From NCBI RefSeq assembly GCF_003944795.1, contig NZ_RWBG01000002.1, positions 248,001-312,000 of the forward strand: a stretch of 64,000 bases of DNA, given 5' to 3'. Positions 26,974-36,278 of this stretch are shown in pieces. Positions within the stretch are counted from its first letter, which is position 1. Every line of letters begins with the position of its first letter. The translations under genes and the position numbers were made by a program. The notes below the pieces were generated by a model, which was not told where the DNA came from, made no database searches, and saw only the letters and a list, made by a program, of their open reading frames with translations. The DNA comes from Mangrovimonas spongiae. GTDB lineage: Bacteria; Bacteroidota; Bacteroidia; Flavobacteriales; Flavobacteriaceae.

Positions 26974-29043
26974 CTATTCTAATCCTAAACTCTTAATGTA
27001 AGCTTCATTGTTCATTGGTCTTCCTAAAAACTCTTCAACAGCTTCTTTTACATCTCTTTGACTTCCATTTGCTAGTATTAGTTTTCTATACTTTATACCT
27101 GTTTCTTGGTCTCGTAATCCGTTCTTTTTAAAAACCGTAAACATATCTTGTGCATACACTTCGGACCATAAATAACCATAATAATATACCGGATGTGTAT
27201 TAATATGAATCCAACAAGACTGTGGATGGGTACCTTCTACATACCAATCCATTACACCTAATTGGGCATCTATATCTTTCCATAATTGATCGGTATCAAA
27301 CGGATTTTCAGGATTGTATTTGTCGTACAAGTTCATATCATAAGTACATAATCTCAAAGAGCTTTGCGCTGCTAATCCAGACGATACATTTTTGGCTTTT
27401 ACCATATTATCAAATAGTTCCTTAGGTAACACTTCTCCTGTTTTATAATGTTTGGCAAACGAGCTTAAAATATCATAATCCCAAATCCAGTTTTCAAATA
27501 TTTGAGACATAGCTTCTGTAAAATCTGTTTTAGAATCTGACTGCAAACTAAATTCGCCCTCATAGGACATAGCGTCCATAATATGTCCAAACTCATGGAA
27601 TAAGGTCTCTAATTCATTATGCGTAATAAGCGACGGTAACGCTTCGGTTGGTTTAGTAAAGTTACACAACATCATGGCAACCGGTACTTCATAACCGTTT
27701 TCCATTTGCTTACCTGTTGAAAGTGGTACAGCATAAAACCAAGATTCTTTAAATGGTCGTGGATAAAGGTCTAAATAAAAGCGTCCGCTTAGTTTTCCTT
27801 CTGCATAGACTTCATAAGCTTGAACGTCATCGTGCCACACTGATGCATCTTGAATTTTTTTAAACTCAACACCTAATAACTCTTGATACAAATCGAACAT
27901 TCCCTTAAGACATGCTTCCATGGGTAAATACTCACGTATCTTCTCACTATCTACTTGATAGTTGTTTTTTAAAATTTGGTTTTTGTAATAAGACAAATCC
28001 CAAGCATTTAGCTTTTGGTCTTTAGCAATACCATCTAATTTTTCTCTGGCATTTTTTAAAACGTCAATATCGGCAATAGCTTTTTCTTTAGATTCTGCTA
28101 TCAATTCGTTTATAAATTTCCAAACGGTTTCTGGGTTTTTGGCCATTTTAGGCACCAAGTTGTAGCCTGCATAAGAATCGTGTCCCATTAATTTACCTAT
28201 TTGATAGCGCTTTTCTACCAATTGGTCTAAAATTTCCATATTCTTTTCGGCTCCTCTTGTAGAATATAACACCTGATAGGCTTTTCTAGTTTCAGCTTTT
28301 GTAGCATTTTCCATTACTGGTTGGCGTGTTGATGGCTGAACAGGAATTTCGTACTTTCCTTCTTCGGTTTTAAATTTATTTTTAAAACTATCTGGTAAAC
28401 CTTCTGCGCCAGATTCATCTATATCTAATGTTAGGTTTGCTGTATTCATATTGGTTGAATACTGCGATGTTAAATCAGTAATCTCAGCTTTAAGGGTTTT
28501 AAACTTTTGCAAGTCTTCCTCGCTTAAGTTTACACCTGATTGCTTAAATTTATCAATAGTATCATCTACAAGTCGCTTTTTCTTATCACTTAAAGCACTA
28601 TAGCCTTCTAATGAAGCTACTTTTTCAAACTGGTTGAATAACGCCTTATCTGAATAGATTACTGTGTTTAATGAATCTAGTTTTTGGGAATATTCTAATC
28701 CTTTGGCTCGAGTTAAAGAATCGGTCGACGTCCAAAATAACATAAAAGCATTTCTACCCGCTTGTCCTAATCTATTGCTTACAGAATCAAAAGGCGCCAC
28801 AACATTATCAAAATTTGGAGTGGCTTCATGTTTTATACTTTCTAAAATTGCTGTGTTATCTTCAATCTCAAAAGTGATAAAATCTACTATAGATTGCCCA
28901 GTAACTTTAGCGTAATCAAAAGGCTCGTTTAGCTTTACATTAAACGGATTATCTGCTGCAAGTTCAATGTCTTTTACATCTTTTTTCTTTTCACAGTTTA
29001 ACATAAGCAATAGAATGACTAGTGGAAATACTTTTTTTTTCAT
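26974..29043 (-). CDS. M3 family metallopeptidase, probable lipoprotein (oligopeptidase / dipeptidyl carboxypeptidase-like)
   Basis: A zinc peptidase of about 689 aa with the M3 motif LFHEFGHIMDAM near residue 505 and a C-terminal catalytic block (GTHPQSCWIHINTHPVYYYG). It probably degrades short peptides in the envelope. A longer frame starts at 29079, but the ATG at 29043 gives a clean lipoprotein signal (MKKKVFPLVILLLMLNCEKK) with Cys as lipidation site. The residues after Cys do not match the K-(D/E)2 surface-export signal known from Capnocytophaga, so it may face the periplasm. Single gene, convergent with rlmH. Confidence 0.93.
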   Translation of the reverse strand: MKKKVFPLVILLLMLNCEKKKDVKDIELAADNPFNVKLNEPFDYAKVTGQSIVDFITFEIEDNTAILESIKHEATPNFDNVVAPFDSVSNRLGQAGRNAFMLFWTSTDSLTRAKGLEYSQKLDSLNTVIYSDKALFNQFEKVASLEGYSALSDKKKRLVDDTIDKFKQSGVNLSEEDLQKFKTLKAEITDLTSQYSTNMNTANLTLDIDESGAEGLPDSFKNKFKTEEGKYEIPVQPSTRQPVMENATKAETRKAYQVLYSTRGAEKNMEILDQLVEKRYQIGKLMGHDSYAGYNLVPKMAKNPETVWKFINELIAESKEKAIADIDVLKNAREKLDGIAKDQKLNAWDLSYYKNQILKNNYQVDSEKIREYLPMEACLKGMFDLYQELLGVEFKKIQDASVWHDDVQAYEVYAEGKLSGRFYLDLYPRPFKESWFYAVPLSTGKQMENGYEVPVAMMLCNFTKPTEALPSLITHNELETLFHEFGHIMDAMSYEGEFSLQSDSKTDFTEAMSQIFENWIWDYDILSSFAKHYKTGEVLPKELFDNMVKAKNVSSGLAAQSSLRLCTYDMNLYDKYNPENPFDTDQLWKDIDAQLGVMDWYVEGTHPQSCWIHINTHPVYYYGYLWSEVYAQDMFTVFKKNGLRDQETGIKYRKLILANGSQRDVKEAVEEFLGRPMNNEAYIKSLGLE

Positions 29044-29105
29044 TGGAAACTTCAAGTTTGGTTTAACACAAATATACAATTCTCCAAACAGGTTTAATAA
29101 TTTAA

Positions 29106-29141
29106 AAAGCCTTGCAGAGTGAATAGGCTCTACAAGGCTTT
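29106..29141 (-). terminator. Terminator downstream of the hpf/raiA gene
   Basis: The 9-bp stem AAAGCCTTG / CAAGGCTTT, one mismatch, then a 4-bp AGAG / CTCT stem and an 8-nt loop. A T-run follows on the minus strand. It lies 24 bp after the stop. Confidence 0.85.
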
Positions 29142-29165
29142 ATTTTTTTAAATTAAACTTGTATA

Positions 29166-29465
29166 TTAATGTGTATTAAATATATGCTTCCTTTTTTTAA
29201 GTTGTTTCTCTAAATCACTTATGGTTTCTTTAACCGCCATTTCAAAGTTTTTCTCTGTTGAAGTGGCAAAAATACGTGGCCCAGGTAAACTCAATTCCAT
29301 ATTACAAATGTGTCCTTGTTCTTTTTGGTTATTATCCAACTTAAAAGCTACATCGCAACCTATTATAAAATCATGTTTTTTAGCTAAAGGTTGTAGCTTT
29401 TTTTCGGTGTAACTAGAAAGTGCCTCACTTGCATCCATGTTTACGTATCTAATGTTGATTGTCAT
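29166..29465 (-). CDS. hpf: Ribosome hibernation promoting factor, short HPF/RaiA family
   Basis: A 99-aa ribosome-associated translation inhibitor beginning MTINIRYVNMDASEALSSYT, with the beta-alpha-beta-beta-beta-alpha pattern of HPF and a lysine-rich C-terminal helix (LEKQLKKRKHIF). It lacks the dimerisation domain of long HPF. It binds the decoding centre of the 30S subunit in slow-growing cells by family knowledge. It has its own promoter and terminator. Confidence 0.92.
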   Translation of the reverse strand: MTINIRYVNMDASEALSSYTEKKLQPLAKKHDFIIGCDVAFKLDNNQKEQGHICNMELSLPGPRIFATSTEKNFEMAVKETISDLEKQLKKRKHIFNTH

Positions 29466-29497
29466 ATCTTATAAGATTATAGGGTTATTTATATCAT

Positions 29498-29505
29498 CAA
29501 ATGTA
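29498..29505 (-). promoter_or_regulatory. -7 box of the hpf gene
   Basis: It reads TACATTTG on the minus strand, a perfect consensus match, 33 bp before the ATG. Confidence 0.55.
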
Positions 29506-29617
29506 GCCCTTAAAATAGGAATAAAACATGAGAATTATCACATTAAAAATTATTTTTTATGCAAGCTATTTTTTTGATGTTTTCTTTAATATTTTTAGCG
29601 TCTAATTTACTCTTATC

Positions 29618-30193
29618 ATGAAAATTGTTTTTGCTACCAATAACCTAAATAAACTGAAAGAAGTACAAGCACTAGTTCCTAATCATATTACATTATTAAG
29701 TTTAAAAGATATAGGTTGTAACGAAGATATTCCAGAAACACAACATACCATAAAAGGTAATGCTTTACAAAAAGTAGAATATATTAAACAGCATTATGGA
29801 TACGATTGTTTTGCTGATGATACTGGTTTAGAAGTTAACGCACTAAATGGCGATCCTGGTGTTTTCTCGGCTCGGTATGCAGGGCCACAACGTAATGATA
29901 ACGACAACATGAATAAGTTACTAAAAAACCTTAAAACAAATACAAATAGAGCAGCGCAGTTTAAAACCGTTATCGCTTTAATTTTAAATGGAAATACGTA
30001 CACTTTTACAGGTATTTGTAAAGGAGAAATCACCCTTGAAAAGCAAGGTAACAAAGGGTTTGGCTACGACCCTATTTTTAAAGCTGAAGGTTACAACAAG
30101 ACCTTTGCAGAAATGTCTTTGGAAGAAAAAAACCATATTGGCCATCGTGGAAAAGCAGTTACTAAATTAGTTGACTTTTTAAACAGTATATAA
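29618..30193 (+). CDS. rdgB: Non-canonical purine NTP pyrophosphatase (RdgB/HAM1 family)
   Basis: A 191-aa cytosolic enzyme that hydrolyses dITP, ITP and XTP to the monophosphates and keeps damaged purines out of nucleic acids. Marks: FATNNLNKLKEVQ at the N terminus, CFADDTGLEVNAL with the catalytic acids, GDPGVFSARYAG, and KGFGYDPIF. The length is typical. It is convergent with the DUF4421 gene, 7 bp apart. Confidence 0.97.
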   Translation: MKIVFATNNLNKLKEVQALVPNHITLLSLKDIGCNEDIPETQHTIKGNALQKVEYIKQHYGYDCFADDTGLEVNALNGDPGVFSARYAGPQRNDNDNMNKLLKNLKTNTNRAAQFKTVIALILNGNTYTFTGICKGEITLEKQGNKGFGYDPIFKAEGYNKTFAEMSLEEKNHIGHRGKAVTKLVDFLNSI

Positions 30194-30200
30194 ACCTACA

Positions 30201-31211
30201 CTAACGTTTAACACGCTTCTTTTTAAGCTTGTAACCAACAGCTAATTTTGCGTTAGAAATATTAGATTGATATTTATTACCATAACCTAATTTTGTAAAG
30301 TAGGTTGCCCCGCCATAACTTAAATTAACATAAAAACGTTTAAAGTTATATCCTAAAGAAAGTGTAAAGTCTAGTTTGTAAAGCATAGGTTTTTTGGGGC
30401 GATAATCATCATCATTTAAAACCACTTGATTATTAATAAGTGCTACCCCTGGCATGAGGTTACAGGAAGCTATTATATTTTTGGGTAACACAAAAACAGA
30501 CAAAAGTCCGCCTAAAAGACCAACTCCCATACCTTTATACCGTTTTATTTGTGCCTGCTCACTATAATATTGGTAATACTGTTGTGGTAAAATAGCTCCG
30601 TTTGCCGAGAAATAATCAAAAAAAGCAAAAACACCCAAGCCACCAGTTATATAAACATTTTTATGTTTCCTTGCTAACCCTGCTTTTAAAAGCGAATACG
30701 AAAACTCTATTTCAGATAATGTATATAAATAATTAAACCCAGCTGTTAACGATTTTATATCACTTCTAAAAATCGAAGGTTCGCCAAAATCATTTTTTGC
30801 TAAAAAGCCTTTGTAAGACTGTAAATAAAAATTCACATAATTATGTTTGCCAAGTATAGTAGCGCCTTGCATATCAAACCGCTTCGTTGCATTTTTCTTT
30901 TTAGTTTTTAGGTTAAAAGCAATATCTAAAACCATCTTACTATTAGCCACACCAATTCCTATACCATGCCTATTATTGGGCACAAAGCGCGATTTAGAAT
31001 TATCATCTTTCAGTTTTAAAGTTCTCCCTTTATAATTTGTAAAAACCCGTAATGAATAATTAGAAAAATCACGATCTACAAAAAGCGTATCTACTGTTTC
31101 AAGTATATTTAGGGAGTCTTTTATTATTTGCGCATTAATTTGTTGTATGCCACAAAAACATACTACAAAGATCTTTATAATAAATGCTACTCTTAATTTT
31201 CGGGAAGTCAT
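30201..31211 (-). CDS. DUF4421-like secreted/outer-membrane protein of unknown function
   Basis: A 336-aa protein with a signal peptide (IIKIFVVCFCGIQQINAQ) and many alternating hydrophobic strands with aromatic ends, suggesting an outer-membrane beta-barrel. The pattern SKSRFVPNNRHGIGIGVAN followed by repeated strand pairs fits DUF4421 proteins of Bacteroidota. There are no catalytic motifs. It ends in a very basic tail (KLKKKRVKR), unusual for a barrel, which normally ends in an aromatic residue. Function unknown. Confidence 0.7.
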   Translation of the reverse strand: MTSRKLRVAFIIKIFVVCFCGIQQINAQIIKDSLNILETVDTLFVDRDFSNYSLRVFTNYKGRTLKLKDDNSKSRFVPNNRHGIGIGVANSKMVLDIAFNLKTKKKNATKRFDMQGATILGKHNYVNFYLQSYKGFLAKNDFGEPSIFRSDIKSLTAGFNYLYTLSEIEFSYSLLKAGLARKHKNVYITGGLGVFAFFDYFSANGAILPQQYYQYYSEQAQIKRYKGMGVGLLGGLLSVFVLPKNIIASCNLMPGVALINNQVVLNDDDYRPKKPMLYKLDFTLSLGYNFKRFYVNLSYGGATYFTKLGYGNKYQSNISNAKLAVGYKLKKKRVKR

Positions 31212-31302
31212 TTACACACCTTTTCTTAAGGCATAAATAACAAGAATTAAGCTATGAAAAACAAAAAAAAGTCGTCAAAAAAAGATATTCACAATAAAAG
31301 CG

Positions 31303-31411
31303 TATCTTTGCCGCTTTAAATTCCTCAGGGTGAGGATGTGTTACAAGAAGTTTTAAGGTTAAGTATGTCGATTCGCTTCTAGGTAACACCACAACATACA
31401 ATCGAATACTT
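31303..31411 (+). promoter_or_regulatory. Promoter and structured 5' leader (hairpin plus potential H-type pseudoknot) of the DEAD-box helicase gene
   Basis: A perfect -7 box TATCTTTG (31303-31310) predicts a transcript start near 31316. The leader begins with a small hairpin CCTCA-GGG-TGAGG (31323-31335). Then GTGTTAC (31338-31344) pairs with GTAACAC (31383-31389) and AGAAG (31346-31350) with CTTCT (31376-31380). AAGTAT (31361-31366) pairs with ATACTT (31406-31411) and TCGATT (31368-31373) with AATCGA (31400-31405). The two 12-bp stems interlock in pseudoknot order without sharing a base. The last stem ends 12 bp before the ATG. Confidence 0.6.
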
Positions 31412-31423
31412 ATTTAAAACAAA

Positions 31424-33169
31424 ATGAACACATTTCAAGATTTAGGTCTTAATAATGACCTATTACAAGCTATTTCTGATTTAGGATTTGAAACCCCAAG
31501 TGAAGTCCAAGAAAAAGCGATCCCAACTCTTTTAAACAAAGAAAACGAAGAACAAGACTTAGTTGCCTTAGCACAAACAGGAACAGGAAAAACTGCTGCT
31601 TTTGGTTTTCCTATGCTACAAAAAATTAATGTAGATAGTCGTACAACTCAAGGGCTTATACTGTCACCTACAAGAGAACTTTGTTTACAAATTACCAACG
31701 AGCTTAAATTGTATGGTAAATATTGTAAAGGTTTAAATGTAGTTGCTATTTACGGTGGAGCAAGTATAAACGAGCAAGCCAAAGATATTAAAAGAGGCGC
31801 CCAAATTGTGGTGGCTACACCAGGTAGAATGAAAGATATGATTGGCCGAAAGCTAGTCGATATTTCTAAAATAGAATACGCTGTTTTAGACGAAGCTGAT
31901 GAAATGCTTAACATGGGCTTTTATGAAGACATAACAAGCATATTATCGCATACTCCAAAAGACAAAAGTACTTGGTTATTTTCGGCAACTATGCCCAAAG
32001 AAGTTGCCAGTATTGCCAAAGAATTCATGCATAGCCCAATGGAAATTACCGTAGGCGCCAAAAATGTAGGAAGCGAACAAGTAAGTCATGAATACTACGT
32101 TGTTAATGGTAGACAACGCTATTTAGCGTTAAAACGCTTGGCCGATATGAACCCAGATATTTTCTCGGTTGTATTTTGTAGAACTAAGCGTGACACGCAA
32201 AAAGTTGCCGAAAAACTTATTGAAGATGGCTACAACGCTGGCGCTTTACATGGCGATTTAAGTCAGAACCAACGAGATTTGGTAATGAAAGCCTTTAGAA
32301 ACAAGCAAATTCAAATGCTTGTAGCTACCGATGTAGCTGCCAGAGGAATCGATGTAGACGACATTACACACGTAATAAACTACCAATTACCAGATGAAAT
32401 TGAAACTTACACCCACCGAAGTGGTCGTACTGGCCGTGCTGGTAAAACAGGCGTTTCTATGGTTATTGTTACTAAAAGCGAATTACGACGCATTAAATCT
32501 ATAGAACGAAAAATTCAAAAAGAGTTTGTAAAGAAAGATATTCCTAGTGGTATAGAAATTTGCGAAGTTCAATTAATGTCGCTAGCTAATAAAATTCATA
32601 ACACAGAGATTAACCATAAAATTGATGGATATTTAGATAGTATTAATCAGTTATTTGAAGACACCTCTAAAGATGAGTTAATTAAAAAGTTCTTTTCAGT
32701 AGAATTTACGCGTTTTCACAATTATTACAAAGATTCTAAAGACCTTAATTTAGAAGCGAAACACAGTAGCGAGCGTGATACTAGTAACGAAAACTCAACT
32801 CGTTTCTTTATTAATGTTGGTAAAAAGGATGGCTTTAACTGGATGGAGCTTAAAGATATGCTTCGCGATGTTCTTCAGCTTGGTAAAGAAGATGTGTTTA
32901 AAGTTGATGTTATGGGAACATTTTCATTTTTCAACACCGAATCTTCTCAAGAGAAAAAAGTTTTGGAAACCTTTAACAATATCGAGTATAATGGTCGTAA
33001 AGTAAAAGTTGAAATCACCGAAGACAAAGGCAAAGGAAAAGGTCGTAAACGCGGTGGTGGCGGAAAGCGTCGCCGTAATAATAGCAGCAATAAAAGTTTT
33101 GATCGTTCTTCTAAAGGGAGACGATCTAGTTCTAGAGCATCAAGACCAAGACGCTCAAGACGTAAATAA
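31424..33169 (+). CDS. DEAD-box ATP-dependent RNA helicase with DbpA-type RNA-binding domain
   Basis: A 581-aa RNA helicase. The Q motif lies in FQDLGLNNDLLQ, motif I in AQTGTGKT (50-57), motif II DEAD near 155, motif III SAT, and motif VI HRSGRTGRAG near 330. A DbpA-like RNA-binding domain covers about 458-533, followed by an Arg/Gly/Ser-rich basic tail to the end, a region that usually binds RNA loosely. The role is probably ribosome assembly or RNA turnover, often cold-induced in this family. The leader is highly structured, so a helicase that senses its own mRNA is plausible. The stop abuts the next gene's stop. Confidence 0.95.
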   Translation: MNTFQDLGLNNDLLQAISDLGFETPSEVQEKAIPTLLNKENEEQDLVALAQTGTGKTAAFGFPMLQKINVDSRTTQGLILSPTRELCLQITNELKLYGKYCKGLNVVAIYGGASINEQAKDIKRGAQIVVATPGRMKDMIGRKLVDISKIEYAVLDEADEMLNMGFYEDITSILSHTPKDKSTWLFSATMPKEVASIAKEFMHSPMEITVGAKNVGSEQVSHEYYVVNGRQRYLALKRLADMNPDIFSVVFCRTKRDTQKVAEKLIEDGYNAGALHGDLSQNQRDLVMKAFRNKQIQMLVATDVAARGIDVDDITHVINYQLPDEIETYTHRSGRTGRAGKTGVSMVIVTKSELRRIKSIERKIQKEFVKKDIPSGIEICEVQLMSLANKIHNTEINHKIDGYLDSINQLFEDTSKDELIKKFFSVEFTRFHNYYKDSKDLNLEAKHSSERDTSNENSTRFFINVGKKDGFNWMELKDMLRDVLQLGKEDVFKVDVMGTFSFFNTESSQEKKVLETFNNIEYNGRKVKVEITEDKGKGKGRKRGGGGKRRRNNSSNKSFDRSSKGRRSSSRASRPRRSRRK

Positions 33170-36112
33170 TTAGCGTTTTAATGTAAAGTGCCCTTTATAG
33201 GTTTTGCCATTACTTGGGCGCTTTACTACAAACCAATAATCATTTGTAGGCATTAACTCGCCATTAAATGTTCCATCCCAACCAACTGAGTTGGGATTTA
33301 TTTTTGTTAATAGTTTTCCAAATCTATCATGAATAAATATTTCTAAGCCTGGTTCGTGACTTGCCATTTTTATTTGCCAAAAATCATTGTAACCATCGGC
33401 ATTTGGCGTAAAAAATTTAGGGTAATGCATTAAGTAAATGTCTTCGTAAATAACACCACAACCATTCTTATCTCTTATAAAGACACTATATTCTCCAGGT
33501 TCTAAGTTGTAAAAAACTGGTGTGTCTTGATATGTAATATCATCTAAAGAATATTCATAATTACCAAGTCCTGTTACAAAAACAGCAATACTGTTACTAT
33601 CTTCTGTCCAATCTTGAATTTCAAACGTTTCAAAAATGGCTTCATCAGATTCTATAACGTGAATTGTTTTACTGGATTCACATTCGGTAACAGGGTTTGT
33701 ATTAAATACTTTTGTAACTGTTACCGTGTAATCTCCAGGTTGTGTTACAGTAATATCTTTTGTTGTTTCTCCTGTAGACCACAAATAAGTATTAAATCCT
33801 AATGGGGCATGTAAAGCAACTGTTTCATTGGTACAGATATTATAGGAGTCTGGCATTATTATCTCAGGATACTCTAAAACTGCTATTTCAAAAGAAGTAA
33901 CATCAAAACAGTTAGGATTGGAATCTTTTTCTATCCTTGCATAAATGGTTTCAGAAGGACTTGTGTTTTGGTAGTTGTTTGATATGGCATTATCCCCTAA
34001 AATAGCATCTGTTTCATTTAAATAATAAGATATCTCATAATCCCCACTTTGTCCATTTATTATAGCATTTTCTTGATTGGTTAAATCAAACGTTTCAACA
34101 CTATCATTAGAAACATCGTCACACGCAAACATATTTTCTGGTGTGTAGGCTATAATTTGATCTTCTACAAAAATGTTAAAAGAGGTGATGTCATAACAGT
34201 TCTGATTTTCTGTATTTTCTATTCTTATAAAAATTTCTTGAGGGTTGTTAATTGTTGTATAAACAGTTGGTAAACTACCATCGTTATTTATGGCATCGGT
34301 TTGATTTAAATAATAACTAACGTTAAACAAACTCGCCTCCTGATTTCCTAAAACTATTGGTGTAATAGTATTAAAAGCTATTGTTTCGCTTCCATCTAAA
34401 ATCTCATTATCACAAGTTGTAATATCTTGTACTGCTTGCGCTTCTGGTTGTTGACTAAGTATTAAGTTAAAACTAGAAATATCATAACAATTTGGTGCTT
34501 GTGCGTTGTATATTCTAGCAAAAATCTCTTGGTCGTTCCCTGTATATAGTATTGGTAAGTCATTTTCTCTGTTTTCGGCGTCTTCTATTGAGGCATAATA
34601 CATGACATCAAAATCGGTTGCTGATTGAGTTCCTAAAATTTCGGTTGTTTTCGTATTAAGATCAAAGCTTTCTTCGCCATCATTTCCAATATCGCAAAGT
34701 ATATAATCGCTCGCTTGGTTTGCTACTGGAACGGAATAAATAGAAATATCTCTTTCAAATGTTTTAGTTTCATCGGTTGTAGATACCGTAACCGATACCA
34801 CATAATCGCCTGGGGTTTGGTAAATATGTGTTGGGATCTCTTCTGTTGATGTATTACCATCTCCAAAATCCCAAGAAATAGATTCTATCTCATCTGTTGC
34901 TTCTATAAAGAATTCGGTCTCACTACCTAAACAAACATTCTCCACATTAATAGCTACCGAAAAAAATGATTGAATAAACGGTGGTAACCCATAAATAGCT
35001 ATTCCAGGTGATAAATTTACCACATTACTAACATAATTGCAGTTTGTACCTAGTTCGTTAGGGCTTTCAATAGCATCTAAGTTCCCTGTGGAGGTATTCG
35101 AAATATAAATTTTACCGTTTATGGCTAATTGTAAAGCGCCAGGAATTTCAGTTCCCTCGTTTAATATTGTCTGTGAATTAATAATTGCATTGGCAGTGGG
35201 TTGAGTTACATCAAATTGATGCACTCTACCTTGAGAGGTGCTAAAATTTGTATCGCCTACATACAACAAACTACTATCTGGTGAAAACTCTATACCATAA
35301 GCTCCATTAGACACACCTAAATAAAACAAACCATTTATAGTTACTGGATTAGAAACCGTTCCTGTAGTATTATCAAAATCTAAAATTTCTACAAAAGAAT
35401 TATTAGACCATTTAGCTACTGCTAATTTTTGGCCATCTGGAGAAAATTTTAAATAGCCTATAGTATTGGCTGTGTTTCCTCCATGAACCTCGCCTACATT
35501 AGAAATTACAGGAGTAACATTTACTCCAGAGGGAGTTACTCTATAAGCTAAAAAACTATTGTTATCCCATCCATGTCCTATAACCCAAATATCGGTATCA
35601 TTTTCATGCATTACGGCCGATATTTTTTCTGTTGAAGGCGATAAAAGTTCGACATTTTTTATTGAAGTTACATCGCCATTTCCACCATTTAAATTCATAT
35701 CAACTTCAGAGTAACATAAGCCTTCTGCATTTGCTTCATTTACTACAGTAAAAATATAATAAACATCGGGATTATTAGGTTTGGGCACTATTATGCCTGA
35801 TTGCGTACTTGAAGGATCTCCTCTAAGTCCCGTACCATTAGGCATAACATTATGCATTTTATCCCAAACGGTTATACCGTCACTATAAAAAAGCAAATTT
35901 CCATTAGAGTCTGAAATGGTAGAACACCCTTCTTCTGTAGATAATTGACCGTCGTTTAAAACGATAGGATCTGGTGATTCAGCATTAAATTGAACACCAG
36001 CATTAGACCCAAAGTACCAAATGGAGGCTTCTTCTTGCGAATAACCTGCCGAAATAAAACATAAAAAAAGGCCATAAATTAACCTAACAGAAATAACATC
36101 TATTTTAAACAA
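33170..36112 (-). CDS. T9SS cargo protein with PKD domain and type-B (gliding-motility-associated) C-terminal domain
   Basis: A 980-aa secreted protein. The start is a TTG at 36112, the only one that keeps the signal peptide (LIYGLFLCFISAGYSQ). The N-terminal part (about 28-390) looks like a beta-propeller of PD40/WD-like units (YLKFSPDGQKLAVAK, YGIEFSPDSSLLYVGD). A PKD domain follows at about 393-460 (SWDFGDGNTSTEE). Three diverged repeats of about 93 aa cover 464-750, each ending NCYDI(S/T)SF or NCFDVTSF. The type-B sorting domain is at about 894-980 (FFTPNADGYNDFW, YKGHFTLKR). Surface or secreted; ligand unknown. Confidence 0.9.
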   Translation of the reverse strand: MFKIDVISVRLIYGLFLCFISAGYSQEEASIWYFGSNAGVQFNAESPDPIVLNDGQLSTEEGCSTISDSNGNLLFYSDGITVWDKMHNVMPNGTGLRGDPSSTQSGIIVPKPNNPDVYYIFTVVNEANAEGLCYSEVDMNLNGGNGDVTSIKNVELLSPSTEKISAVMHENDTDIWVIGHGWDNNSFLAYRVTPSGVNVTPVISNVGEVHGGNTANTIGYLKFSPDGQKLAVAKWSNNSFVEILDFDNTTGTVSNPVTINGLFYLGVSNGAYGIEFSPDSSLLYVGDTNFSTSQGRVHQFDVTQPTANAIINSQTILNEGTEIPGALQLAINGKIYISNTSTGNLDAIESPNELGTNCNYVSNVVNLSPGIAIYGLPPFIQSFFSVAINVENVCLGSETEFFIEATDEIESISWDFGDGNTSTEEIPTHIYQTPGDYVVSVTVSTTDETKTFERDISIYSVPVANQASDYILCDIGNDGEESFDLNTKTTEILGTQSATDFDVMYYASIEDAENRENDLPILYTGNDQEIFARIYNAQAPNCYDISSFNLILSQQPEAQAVQDITTCDNEILDGSETIAFNTITPIVLGNQEASLFNVSYYLNQTDAINNDGSLPTVYTTINNPQEIFIRIENTENQNCYDITSFNIFVEDQIIAYTPENMFACDDVSNDSVETFDLTNQENAIINGQSGDYEISYYLNETDAILGDNAISNNYQNTSPSETIYARIEKDSNPNCFDVTSFEIAVLEYPEIIMPDSYNICTNETVALHAPLGFNTYLWSTGETTKDITVTQPGDYTVTVTKVFNTNPVTECESSKTIHVIESDEAIFETFEIQDWTEDSNSIAVFVTGLGNYEYSLDDITYQDTPVFYNLEPGEYSVFIRDKNGCGVIYEDIYLMHYPKFFTPNADGYNDFWQIKMASHEPGLEIFIHDRFGKLLTKINPNSVGWDGTFNGELMPTNDYWFVVKRPSNGKTYKGHFTLKR

Positions 36113-36278
36113 GTTCCTAAAAATTAAGTTCGACTAATAGCTTACAATAGAAATAAATATTTATCCTATCTCTTGTAAATGTACATAATTTTAGATTAAA
36201 AACTTTATGAAAATATTAAATTACAAATAATCATATTTTCTTTTTAAGTTTCCTATTTTTACAATTCATATCATTCTT

